A program made the translations under genes and the position numbers. A stretch of 21,278 bases of DNA from Anaerolinea thermophila. Lineage in GTDB: Bacteria; Chloroflexota; Anaerolineae; Anaerolineales; Villigracilaceae. The stretch is taken from positions 1 through 21,278 of the forward strand of contig DZBA01000015.1 in assembly GCA_022729775.1 (NCBI GenBank), read 5' to 3'. Under the pieces are notes generated by a model that saw only the letters and a program-made list of their open reading frames with translations, did not search any database and was not told the DNA's origin. Below, piece by piece: positions 14,782-20,806 of the stretch; the stretch's first letter is position 1, and each line of letters begins with the position of its first letter.

Positions 14782-16874
14782 GAGTCGGAGATGTGCAGAA
14801 GGGCGCGCCGTTTGTGAATTACACGGGGACGCAGGCGGCGATTGAGGCATTGACCGGACTGGCGGAGGGGGCGACGGCATACGCGACGGATTTGGACGCG
14901 CTGGGGACGTACACGGGCGCGGCGTGGAGGTGGGATGTTTCAACAACTGTATTCTACGATTCCAAAGACCCTACAGGCTGGCTCGCGCCGGATGGTATTG
15001 ACGTTGCCTATGATTACACAACCCGCAAAATAACATTGACGGGCGACCTAACCTATTACTGGCACGGAGTAAAAAAATCACTAACGTCTCCATGGACATC
15101 CGACGCGCATAACATCGGGCAGTATTATTTATATTCGACTGACGGAATTTCGTTCAATTGGTCAGCAACGCCGTGGAAGTTTTATCATCTAATGGTGGCG
15201 AAGGCTGTTTACTATGCAGGACTTTATACATTCGGATTGCGTGAAACTCACGGACTTATGCAATGGCAGGTACACGAGGAATTACACGAGACCGTTAGCA
15301 CGTTTCGGGAAAGCGGCGGCGGACTGACTGCGGGAACATGGGCAGAGAATAATCCAACGGACGCAGCGAACAGTCCTGGGTTCGACGAAGCCGAAGTGCA
15401 AGATGAGGATTTGCATAACACAATCCCCGCATGGATTCAAGGCACATATACAACAATGCGAATCGGCGCGGGATTGGTTGCCACGTTTGACACTACCGCC
15501 ACATTGCCATTTAGGCACGGCGCGAGTTATCTATACGTAAACGACCCAGCGACAGGCGCGGAAACAGCGGCGGCAAATAACCGCTATTTGAATGTTTATC
15601 AAATCATTGTTCCAGCAGCCTCCGACACTGAAAGCCAAAAATACCGTATGCTCATGCTGCAACCGCAAGCGCAATATACAAGCCTGGCATCGGCTAAAGC
15701 GGAAGACCCGAGAACATTAGTGTTCGGTGACTTCACCTCCACCGCGCCGGAGTTTGTAATTTACTCGCGCATTACATACGTCACAGCGACGGGCGATACG
15801 AACAATGGGAAATGTAGAATAGCGACTGGCGGCGTTTCCTACGTCGCGGGAACGCGGCTATCGCAAATTTCAGTCAGTGGTTTTGTTTCACCGACTGCCG
15901 AGAATGTGCCATTCACCCCCGCTGGCACAATCGCAGCGACCAATGTGCAGGCGGCGATTGAGGAGGTAGCAACGGAGGCGGCAGACCTCGCCAACGCGAC
16001 CAACCCGACTACGGCAAGCGCGGAGTTCAATGCGGCGGCAAGGGCGGCTGCGCCTGCGGAGACAGTGTTTACCATCGGCGAATTGATAAACAGCTCAGGG
16101 GCAAAGACAACGCCAGCGGACGCAGATGTAGTTGGGCTGATGGATAGCGCGGCAGGCAATATCCTCAAAAAATTGTCGTGGACGAATATCAAGGCGACGC
16201 TGAAAACGTATTTTGACGGGCTGTATCCGCAGCAGGATGGATGGATACCTATCACGGGGACGTGGACAAGGAACGACGCGAACAAAATCAACGTGCCAAG
16301 CGGAGCGGCGAGCATATACAACGTTGGCGACAAAATCCGCTGGAAGCAGGGCGGCGCGTACAAATACGGGAACATTATCACAATTGCAGACACGCTGCTT
16401 ACAATCGCAATCAATATCGATTACACGGTGACAGGCTCGGCGGGCGATGCGTTGACCGATTGCGCGTACAGTCACGCAGAGACGCCGCTTGGGTTTCCGC
16501 CCTATTTCAATTATGCCGCGACACTTGTGGCAGACGGTGGAGGCACAACGCCAACCATAAATTATGCGCGCTATAAAATGCTTTCATCAGGGCATTACTA
16601 TCTGCAAGTTCAGATAACAATGACGGCAACAATAGGCGGAAGTTATTTTAGATTATCGTTGCCGATGGTGTCACAGTCAGGGACAGCGTGGCTGCTGAAC
16701 TCGATATTGTATGATGTCTCGGCAGGCTCATATCAAAACGCAATTGCAATTGACGATTCGGCTGGCAAGGTAGTATTTGTTTGTCCATTTATCGCATCAC
16801 CAACGTACCCGTTCACATGGGCAACGGGCGATACGATTTTAGTTTCGGGAGTTGTGCCAACAGATGATACCTGA
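14778..16874 (+). CDS. Tail fibre protein
   Basis: This is a 698-aa protein. The opening (TQAAIEALTGLAEGATAYAT, then LGTYTGAAWRW) is a common phage fibre module. About residue 390 carries AATNVQAAIEEVATEA, and about 448-484 carries TPADADVVGLMDSAAGNILK followed by TLKTYFDGLYP; both are recurring building blocks of siphovirus fibres. The rest is beta-rich and Thr/Ser/Gly/Tyr-rich, ending in a probable receptor-binding tip (about 560-698). Codon use becomes less GC-rich in the central part than in the flanking tail genes, which suits fibre modules exchanged between phages. The gene is followed directly by a fibre chaperone candidate. Confidence 0.82.
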   Translation: MRVGDVQKGAPFVNYTGTQAAIEALTGLAEGATAYATDLDALGTYTGAAWRWDVSTTVFYDSKDPTGWLAPDGIDVAYDYTTRKITLTGDLTYYWHGVKKSLTSPWTSDAHNIGQYYLYSTDGISFNWSATPWKFYHLMVAKAVYYAGLYTFGLRETHGLMQWQVHEELHETVSTFRESGGGLTAGTWAENNPTDAANSPGFDEAEVQDEDLHNTIPAWIQGTYTTMRIGAGLVATFDTTATLPFRHGASYLYVNDPATGAETAAANNRYLNVYQIIVPAASDTESQKYRMLMLQPQAQYTSLASAKAEDPRTLVFGDFTSTAPEFVIYSRITYVTATGDTNNGKCRIATGGVSYVAGTRLSQISVSGFVSPTAENVPFTPAGTIAATNVQAAIEEVATEAADLANATNPTTASAEFNAAARAAAPAETVFTIGELINSSGAKTTPADADVVGLMDSAAGNILKKLSWTNIKATLKTYFDGLYPQQDGWIPITGTWTRNDANKINVPSGAASIYNVGDKIRWKQGGAYKYGNIITIADTLLTIAINIDYTVTGSAGDALTDCAYSHAETPLGFPPYFNYAATLVADGGGTTPTINYARYKMLSSGHYYLQVQITMTATIGGSYFRLSLPMVSQSGTAWLLNSILYDVSAGSYQNAIAIDDSAGKVVFVCPFIASPTYPFTWATGDTILVSGVVPTDDT

Positions 16875-17061
16875 TAATACTAATATCCCCGATGCGTGGA
16901 AGTGGGAGCGCATACGCAACCGCCGCAATGAATTATTGCGCGATACTGATTTTGCAATGCTACCCGACGCGCCGCCGTACACGCAGGCGTTGAGGGATTT
17001 GCCGCAGACGTTTGCAAATCCTGACGATGTTGTGTTTCCCGAAAAACCGAGAGGCGTATGA
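16864..17061 (+). CDS. Tail (fibre) assembly chaperone-like small protein
   Basis: This is a 65-aa protein overlapping the fibre gene end. The ATG at 16864 is chosen over an upstream TTG at 16852. It carries the pattern of the phage tail assembly chaperone family (PF16778-like): W-x-x-I-R-x-R-R-N-E-L-L-R-D-T-D, then MLPDAPPYTQALRDLPQTFA and a closing PEKPRG. Members lie next to fibre genes and help them fold or attach. The stop overlaps the next ATG (ATGA). Confidence 0.75.
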   Translation: MIPDNTNIPDAWKWERIRNRRNELLRDTDFAMLPDAPPYTQALRDLPQTFANPDDVVFPEKPRGV

Positions 17062-17192
17062 AAAAATCATTCCCGAGCAAACTAAAAAGCAAGTCGCACT
17101 TGAAAAAAGCGAAAAGCAAAAAAGAAAAATTGTTGGAGCGTATCGCGCCTGATTATCTATTCAACAGAATTAGGGTGATTTGCAATGTTTGA
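17058..17192 (+). CDS. Tiny lysine-rich protein
   Basis: This 44-aa ORF has an ATG that overlaps the chaperone stop by four bases, so it can be reached by coupled translation. The first 25 residues are strongly basic (11 Lys), for example LKSKSHLKKAKSKKEK, and the end is hydrophobic (YLFNRIRVICNV). No family is recognised. Nucleic-acid or membrane binding would fit the charge but is a guess. The overlap arrangement, shared with the rest of the operon, is the main reason to call it real. Confidence 0.5.
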   Translation: MKKSFPSKLKSKSHLKKAKSKKEKLLERIAPDYLFNRIRVICNV

Positions 17193-17232
17193 GACCTTGA
17201 CGCTGAAACGTATCAGGGGGTATATTTAACGC

Positions 17233-17412
17233 ATGGCACAAAGAAAAACAAGCAGCCTCGCACTTACAGAAGAAGACCGAGCGGTGATCGCCCAGGTTAG
17301 AGAAATCCTTGAAAAAGAACATAAGGGTTTGAGGTACTCAATGCTGGCAATTATCCGCGTGGTATTATTTTTTTTTCTGGATGCCAAGAAAGCCCAGCAG
17401 ACCAAGAAGTAG
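17233..17412 (+). CDS. Small protein, possible ribbon-helix-helix regulator
   Basis: This is a 59-aa protein, MAQRKTSSLALTEEDRAVIA and onward. A short strand-like segment (TSSLALT), a helix (EEDRAVIAQVREILEKEH), a turn and a second helix (YSMLAIIRVVLFFFLDAKKA) give the outline of a CopG/Arc-type DNA-binding protein, although the usual polar S-x-S/T-x-V-I turn is weak here (RYSMLAIIR). Three successive Phe codons come from a run of nine T (17368-17376), a place where sequencing or replication slippage could change the frame. It is the last gene before the terminator. No good ribosome site lies close to the ATG. Confidence 0.5.
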   Translation: MAQRKTSSLALTEEDRAVIAQVREILEKEHKGLRYSMLAIIRVVLFFFLDAKKAQQTKK

Positions 17413-17418
17413 ATAAGA

Positions 17419-17461
17419 CAATGCCCCTGCTAGTGACAGGGGCATTGGGCTTTTTTTTTTT
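17419..17461 (+). terminator. Strong intrinsic terminator ending the late operon
   Basis: CAATGCCCCTG (17419-17429) pairs perfectly with CAGGGGCATTG (17437-17447) across a seven-base loop. GGC and then eleven T follow. This is a textbook rho-independent terminator in the rightward direction, placed seven bases after the last late gene. Confidence 0.93.
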
Positions 17462-17544
17462 GCTGGAAAAGTTATGTGCGAACTTTAACAACAAGTGCGC
17501 GATGCCTGCGGGACGAAGTGCGCACGGATGTTTTTTTTATTCGC

Positions 17545-17571
17545 TGCTTGGGAACAGTACATTCCCAAGCA
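17545..17571. other. Candidate attP core (inverted repeat with 7-bp spacer)
   Basis: TGCTTGGGAA (17545-17554) and TTCCCAAGCA (17562-17571) are perfect inverted 10-bp arms around a seven-base spacer, CAGTACA. Tyrosine recombinases bind two inverted core sites around a 6-8 bp overlap region, and attP usually flanks the integrase gene, whose stop lies five bases away. No T-run follows the stem on either strand, so a terminator is a poorer explanation. No second copy was noticed in the window. Confidence 0.5.
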
Positions 17572-17576
17572 TACAT

Positions 17577-18422
17577 TTACCGCTTGACAGATGGTAGATA
17601 CTTTCGCAGGGAAGCTAGGCGCGAGGTGCGAGTATAGCGGTTAAAAGCGTTCTGATCGTGCCATCCACCGCCATACATGAGGAGGGTATCTGGAGCTCCA
17701 TTCTCGCCGCCGATGGTCGCAAATCCGCGGCGAAAGTCGTGGGGTGATAGTTTTATGTTAATGCGCTTTCCCCATCCGCGGACAATCTGATTGAGTCCTT
17801 CGGGGGTTAGAGGCTTTCCAACGTATCCGTTTTTTAGACTTACAAACAGCCGCCCGCCCTGCGGGTTGAGCAGTTCGCGGTGACGCTTCCAGAGTTCGAT
17901 GTACTGGGAGGTTTCTTCACCAAATACGCCGACGCGCCATTGAGAGCCTTTGACGAGTACCTGCGCGGTGAAATGCTCGGTATCCACATGCTCTTGACGT
18001 AGACGACAGACCTCGGAGGCGCGGAAGGCGGCTTGCGACATGAGCGAAGCCATAGCGAGATCGCGCGATCCTTTGGGCGTGAGTGTGTCGAATGTGGAGA
18101 GAAGCGCGTCGAGTTGCGCCTGGGTGATCGCCCGTTGGAGTTTGCCCTGATGCCGCTTGACCTTTGCGTTGAGCGCGGGATGGTTGGACCCGTACAAACT
18201 GCGAATGTATGATTGGACGCAAGCCAAAGCGAGATTGATGCGGGCGTTCCCCCAGTTACCGCCGACCTCTTTGTCGTGACCGTCGAGCCAGGCTACCAGT
18301 TGAGCGGCAGTTGGTTCGCTGGCAGAATGATTAACCTCTAGGGTGAACACTTCGAGGATTTGAGTGTACGTGCGCTTGGTGGCGCGTGTGTAGGAGGACG
18401 TGGCAAGGAATTCGTTTATCAT
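17577..18422 (-). CDS. int: Tyrosine-type integrase
   Basis: This is a 281-aa site-specific recombinase of the phage integrase/XerC-D superfamily. Residues 1 to about 90 form the SAM-like core-binding domain (YTRATKRTYTQILEVFTLEV). The catalytic domain has Arg134 in AAFRASEVCRLR, Lys158 in LVKGSQWRVGVF, His228 and Arg231 in SPHDFRRGFAT, Trp254 in GGGWHDQ (the His/Trp position) and the nucleophile Tyr263 in NRYTR. All are at normal spacing, so it should be active. No arm-binding domain is apparent, so it is Xer-sized and smaller than lambda Int. It is transcribed leftward, against the late operon, and faces the terminator at 17419-17461. Its upstream region lacks a clear ribosome site. Confidence 0.93.
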   Translation of the reverse strand: MINEFLATSSYTRATKRTYTQILEVFTLEVNHSASEPTAAQLVAWLDGHDKEVGGNWGNARINLALACVQSYIRSLYGSNHPALNAKVKRHQGKLQRAITQAQLDALLSTFDTLTPKGSRDLAMASLMSQAAFRASEVCRLRQEHVDTEHFTAQVLVKGSQWRVGVFGEETSQYIELWKRHRELLNPQGGRLFVSLKNGYVGKPLTPEGLNQIVRGWGKRINIKLSPHDFRRGFATIGGENGAPDTLLMYGGGWHDQNAFNRYTRTSRLASLRKYLPSVKR

Positions 18423-18517
18423 CCGATTTACTCAGTTTTGAAATGTGATGTTGAAATCGGGGCAGGAAGCAACCCCCCGCTATCGCCGACGTTGGCGCGT
18501 CGGTAGTAAGTAACGTG

Positions 18518-18560
18518 ACGCCCGCATGGTGGAGTTTCTCAGGTTCGTCCATGCGGGCGT
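18518..18560. promoter_or_regulatory. 12-bp inverted repeat upstream of integrase
   Basis: ACGCCCGCATGG (18518-18529) is perfectly complementary to CCATGCGGGCGT (18549-18560), separated by 19 bases. It lies in the roughly 200-base gap between the leftward integrase gene and the rightward membrane genes. It could be an operator pair or a structured leader. A smaller CCGACG/CGTCGG inverted repeat lies nearby at 18486-18503. Confidence 0.5.
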
Positions 18561-18565
18561 GTGAT

Positions 18566-18590
18566 GGCTGCCCTTTTTCAAGGGACAGCC
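18566..18590 (+). terminator. Hairpin with short T-rich tail
   Basis: GGCTGCCCTT pairs with AAGGG-A-CAGCC (one bulged A) around a TTTC loop and is followed by TTATTGTA. It resembles a weak rightward terminator or leader hairpin just before the ribosome site (AGGAG, 18611-18615) of the next gene. Confidence 0.4.
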
Positions 18591-18624
18591 TTATTGTATA
18601 GCAAACAATTAGGAGATGCAAGAT

Positions 18625-18834
18625 ATGGAAAAAATTTTGTACCAAGCCGCGCAAGTGATCCTGGGCGGTTTAATTTTCTGGTTTCTGTTTAGCCAGTTTG
18701 TGAAGGCGTTGGATTGGATATTCAATTCTGAGCAAGAGCGCAATTTCACTGCAACAAATAAATTCAACGCCTGCGGAAAAGAAGTTACCGAACTCACTGA
18801 CCAAAACGGTGATGTTATTTATAAGGTTAAATAG
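18625..18834 (+). CDS. Small single-span membrane protein
   Basis: This is a 69-aa protein, MEKILYQAAQVILGG and onward. The ATG at 18625 was chosen over 18616 because AGGAG (18611-18615) touches the earlier ATG but is nine bases from this one. One membrane helix spans about residues 7-27 (QAAQVILGGLIFWFLFSQFV). The C-terminal part is short, polar and carries one Cys (FNACGKEVTELTDQNGD). It is the first rightward gene after the integrase and lies just before a second membrane protein gene. No family is recognised; a role in superinfection exclusion or lysis control is possible but unsupported. Confidence 0.65.
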   Translation: MEKILYQAAQVILGGLIFWFLFSQFVKALDWIFNSEQERNFTATNKFNACGKEVTELTDQNGDVIYKVK

Positions 18835-18905
18835 GCGCAAACATGGTTTACATACTCGATGTGCGCATTTACGAAAAATAAAAACGATTTAAAAGGAGTT
18901 TCTCA

Positions 18906-19739
18906 ATGAGTAACAAAAACAAGGTTTTAGCAAAATTGGGGTTGACTGTCCTGATTGGCGGTCTGTTCATTTTCGCAACGACACGCACGCTTCACTTCGT
19001 GCAAACTAACATGACCGCAGCGGATGACCAAATGAGCGGGTATTTGTTCCTGCTGACTACCGGGGCTGGAGCGTTTATCTGGCTGTATGTGATGCTAAAC
19101 TTGGCGGAGGGGGCAAAGCAGCGGGCGGTGGCGATGCTGATGGCGGTGATTGATCTCGGCGGAGAGATCGCGCTGGCTGTGGCTGACATGTTCGCAACCG
19201 CAGGACAGAATGGCGCAATTAAGAAAATGGCGGCAAGCGAGATGGAGGTTTTTATATACGTCGCCGGCGGGCTTGTCCTGCTTAATATTGCGGCTGGGTT
19301 CCTGTTTCATTTTTGGGACCCGGAAACGGAAGCGGCGGAGAAGGCGCGTGACATCGCTGATAATGTCAGCGATGCCGCTTTCAAAATGCTGAACAATCCG
19401 GCGATGCAGCAGCAGATGATCGCGCAACTTGCGCCGACGCTGATGCGGAGCGTCATCGGGAATGTAGCGCAGACAATCAGCGCGCAGGCTGGAATGCACG
19501 CGGGAGACGGGTTCGGCGGGATGCAGATCACAATGGGAGATGGTGAGACTTACGACATCCCAGCGGCGCAGAAAAAGCAGGAAGGGCTTCTGGACGGTCT
19601 TGCGTCGAAGTTCGGATTTGAGCGCAAGAGGACGCCGGATGCGAAGCCAGAGGTGAAGGAAAAACCCGCGCCGTTCCCCATCGTGAAGGAGTCTGTCACA
19701 TCCCCTTTGCCGGAGGCGGACGCGGAGAAAGAGAAGTAA
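18906..19739 (+). CDS. Four-span membrane protein, unknown function
   Basis: This is a 277-aa protein with a strong ribosome site, AAAAGGAG, at 18890-18897. Four membrane helices are visible at about residues 10-28, 45-66, 76-97 and 114-136. A cytoplasmic-looking tail of about 140 residues follows. It starts with charged helices (ETEAAEKARDIADNVSDAAF, then NPAMQQQMIAQLAPTLMRSV), continues through a Gly/Met-rich patch (GMHAGDGFGGMQITMGDGET), and ends in a Lys/Glu/Pro-rich region. I do not recognise the family. Size and layout suggest a membrane anchor for a protein or nucleic-acid complex. Confidence 0.78.
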   Translation: MSNKNKVLAKLGLTVLIGGLFIFATTRTLHFVQTNMTAADDQMSGYLFLLTTGAGAFIWLYVMLNLAEGAKQRAVAMLMAVIDLGGEIALAVADMFATAGQNGAIKKMAASEMEVFIYVAGGLVLLNIAAGFLFHFWDPETEAAEKARDIADNVSDAAFKMLNNPAMQQQMIAQLAPTLMRSVIGNVAQTISAQAGMHAGDGFGGMQITMGDGETYDIPAAQKKQEGLLDGLASKFGFERKRTPDAKPEVKEKPAPFPIVKESVTSPLPEADAEKEK

Positions 19740-19936
19740 TCCACGTCCGAGACTTCACAGGCAAGAGACGCCCGAAGGTTATCATCCTCTGCGAACGATG
19801 CGGGGCGGAGAAGCCGACGGGGATTCCTGAAAGCGCGCGGTTTTGTTCGGACTATTGCCGCAATGCCGACTGGCAGGAACGCAATAGGAAGGGCAAGCGC
19901 GCGAAAAATACAACGGCACGTGCCGTTGTAAACTGA
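19736..19936 (+). CDS. Zinc-finger ORF without a normal start codon
   Basis: This open frame begins across the stop of the membrane protein gene (-1 relative to it) and codes for about 66 residues ending at TGA 19934-19936. It contains LCERCGAEKP and ARFCSDYCRNADWQERNRK, the C-x2-C ... C-x3-C pattern of small treble-clef-like zinc proteins frequent in phages, followed by a basic tail. The frame is open back to 19622 but holds no ATG, GTG or TTG. It may start at a rare codon such as ATC at 19739 (overlapping TAA), be reached by frameshift, or be damaged by an indel. The conserved motif argues that it is or was a protein. Confidence 0.45.
   Translation, partial: VIHVRDFTGKRRPKVIILCERCGAEKPTGIPESARFCSDYCRNADWQERNRKGKRAKNTTARAVVN
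19909..19930. promoter_or_regulatory. 22-bp perfect palindrome
   Basis: TACAACGGCAC (19909-19919) is followed without a gap by its exact reverse complement (19920-19930), with CACGTG at the centre. It overlaps the 3' end of the zinc-finger ORF and lies 51 bases before the lipoprotein start. The absence of a loop suits a dimeric DNA-binding protein better than an RNA hairpin. Confidence 0.55.
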
Positions 19937-19943
19937 TACAAGA

Positions 19944-19969
19944 CGGGCGCGGGTTCGGACTCGCGCCCG
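19944..19969 (+). promoter_or_regulatory. Hairpin abutting the lipoprotein ribosome site
   Basis: CGGGCGCG (19944-19951) pairs with CGCGCCCG (19962-19969) over a ten-base loop. The ribosome binding site AAGGAGG (19970-19976) starts at the very next base, and the ATG follows at 19982. The stem could end transcription poorly (no T-run) or tune access to the ribosome site. Confidence 0.45.
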
Positions 19970-19981
19970 AAGGAGGCTAAA

Positions 19982-20299
19982 ATGCGTTTTTTGATTATTG
20001 CGCTGGCGCTGATGTCGATGGCTTGCATGGAAAGCGCTGCAGTCATCGCGCCGACGCATGGAACGGAATCAACGCCCACGGCGATCAGTTCACGGACGCC
20101 AACGCCAGAGCGGACGGAGACTCCAGAGTCGGCGACGATCTGCGGGGATTGGAATATACGCAGCGGGGCGAGTGATGCGGGACCATCTTTTGGGTGGCTG
20201 TATGATGGTGACACAGTGACTGTGCTTCAGGCGCGCGGCGGATGGGTGCGGGTTGGGAATGGCAGGTGGGTGAGGGAGGACGCGCTATGTGCAAAGTGA
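19982..20299 (+). CDS. Small lipoprotein with bacterial SH3 domain
   Basis: This is a 105-aa protein with a consensus ribosome site. It starts with a lipoprotein-type signal peptide: basic R2, hydrophobic FLIIALALM, then SMAC with the lipid-carrying Cys15. Residues about 25-50 are a Thr/Pro/Ser/Glu-rich linker (STPTAISSRTPTPERTETPE). Residues about 54-105 form an SH3b domain (CGDWNIRSGAS, GWLYDGDTVTVLQARGGWVR, GRWVREDAL), with Cys at both ends of the domain that might pair. It would sit on the outer face of the membrane. Phage lipoproteins of this size often block superinfection; that role is inferred from context only. Linkers of this kind are common in Chloroflexota lipoproteins. Confidence 0.75.
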   Translation: MRFLIIALALMSMACMESAAVIAPTHGTESTPTAISSRTPTPERTETPESATICGDWNIRSGASDAGPSFGWLYDGDTVTVLQARGGWVRVGNGRWVREDALCAK

Positions 20300-20505
20300 T
20301 CACCGGTGATGTGTGGACGCTGACCATATCTCCAACATTTGAGGGGTTTTATTTTGCGACTGCGCGTGTGTATTCTGAGCAGCGTAGGACGCATGATGCA
20401 TATAAAACAGACGGTAAAGCGTTTGAAGCGGGCTTGGAAGTGCTAATTGATTTGGCTTCTGAGTACGGAATTGTGGTCGAAATTCAGCGCGCGTCATGTG
20501 GATAA
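20287..20505 (+). CDS. 72-aa protein of unknown function
   Basis: It starts MCKVITGDVWTLTISPTFEG and overlaps the lipoprotein end by 13 bases. GGGAGG (20273-20278) supports the ATG at 20287 over an upstream in-frame GTG at 20242. The predicted fold is strands followed by a helix (KAFEAGLEVLIDLASEYGIV), a small alpha/beta protein with a Cys near each end. No family is recognised. Its stop codon TAA forms part of the first DnaA box, so the gene ends exactly where the replication-origin-like region begins. Confidence 0.65.
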   Translation: MCKVITGDVWTLTISPTFEGFYFATARVYSEQRRTHDAYKTDGKAFEAGLEVLIDLASEYGIVVEIQRASCG

Positions 20506-20549
20506 CATGTGGATAACATGTGGATAACATGTGGATAACATGTGGAAAA
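20495..20549 (+). repeat. Five 11-bp tandem repeats, each a DnaA box
   Basis: The unit CATGTGGATAA occurs four times exactly, starting at 20495, 20506, 20517 and 20528, and a fifth time as CATGTGGAAAA at 20539. The 11-bp period puts the boxes on roughly the same face of the helix, in the same orientation, as for iterons that load an oligomer. Confidence 0.93.
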
Positions 20550-20745
20550 ATAATGCTTTTTGTGTGGATAACCAGTGGACAAATTCAAGACTTATCCACA
20601 GGAATACAGAAATACTATCAAGCATGTGGATAAGTGCCAATTCTATCCACATGTTATCCACAGGCTTTACACAAGTTTTCCACAATGCGATTTGAGAGTA
20701 AAAACGTCTTTTCTTCATGTAACTGAATTTTCAATGTTATCCACA

Positions 20746-20790
20746 CCCCCTATTACTACTACGATTCCAATATAAATATATAAAATATAC
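20746..20790 (+). other. C-run, DnaA-trio-like triplets and AT-rich unwinding element
   Basis: Directly after the last DnaA box (20737-20745) come CCCCC (20746-20750), TA, then TTA-CTA-CTA (20753-20761), whose complement reads 3'-AAT-GAT-GAT-5', the DnaA-trio pattern. A run almost free of G and C follows (20768-20790, AATATAAATATATAAAATAT). This matches the box, GC cluster, trio and unwinding element order described for bacterial basal origins. Confidence 0.7.
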
Positions 20791-20806
20791 CAACTTAAGG
20801 ATTTAC

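Larger units (their letters stand above)
20495..20790. other. Replication origin-like region (oriC-type, DnaA boxes)
   Basis: This is a non-coding stretch of about 300 bp. The nine exact consensus DnaA boxes (TTATCCACA or its complement) start at 20497, 20508, 20519, 20530, 20563, 20592, 20625, 20654 and 20737. Near-matches start at 20541 (TGTGGAAAA), 20574, 20643 and 20676 (TTTTCCACA). Six boxes point one way and three the other. The boxes are followed by a C-run, DnaA-trio-like triplets and an AT-rich stretch, the known order in bacterial oriC. A 10-bp inverted repeat (20623-20632 with 20644-20653) lies inside. It would bind host DnaA, either to open DNA for replication or to titrate DnaA. 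No dnaA, dnaN or phage initiator gene is visible nearby. Confidence 0.85.

Noticed and set aside
17185..17229. 14-aa ORF MFETLTLKRIRGYI
   Set aside because: Too short to support as a gene. It is reminiscent of the first residues of XkdX-type proteins but stops at once. The 12-aa frame at 18843-18881 is rejected for the same reason.
17495..17539. Second rightward terminator (GTGCGC ... GCGCAC then T8)
   Set aside because: Stem is only six pairs with a long loop, and five bases separate it from the T-run. The upstream terminator at 17419-17461 already explains transcription end.
17545..17571. Inverted repeat as integrase terminator
   Set aside because: On the integrase strand the stem is followed by A-rich, not T-rich, sequence, so an attachment core fits better.
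20495..20745. CRISPR array
   Set aside because: The repeat unit is 11 bp with no spacers and matches the DnaA box; no cas genes are present.
20494..20775. Open frames across the DnaA-box region (both strands)
   Set aside because: They are built from the repeats, lack ribosome sites and read as low-quality repetitive peptides.
20495..20790. Host chromosomal oriC at a prophage edge
   Set aside because: Not excluded, but disfavoured: no dnaA, dnaN or rpmH in view, and contiguous tail genes, candidate attP and int indicate that the right side is also phage.
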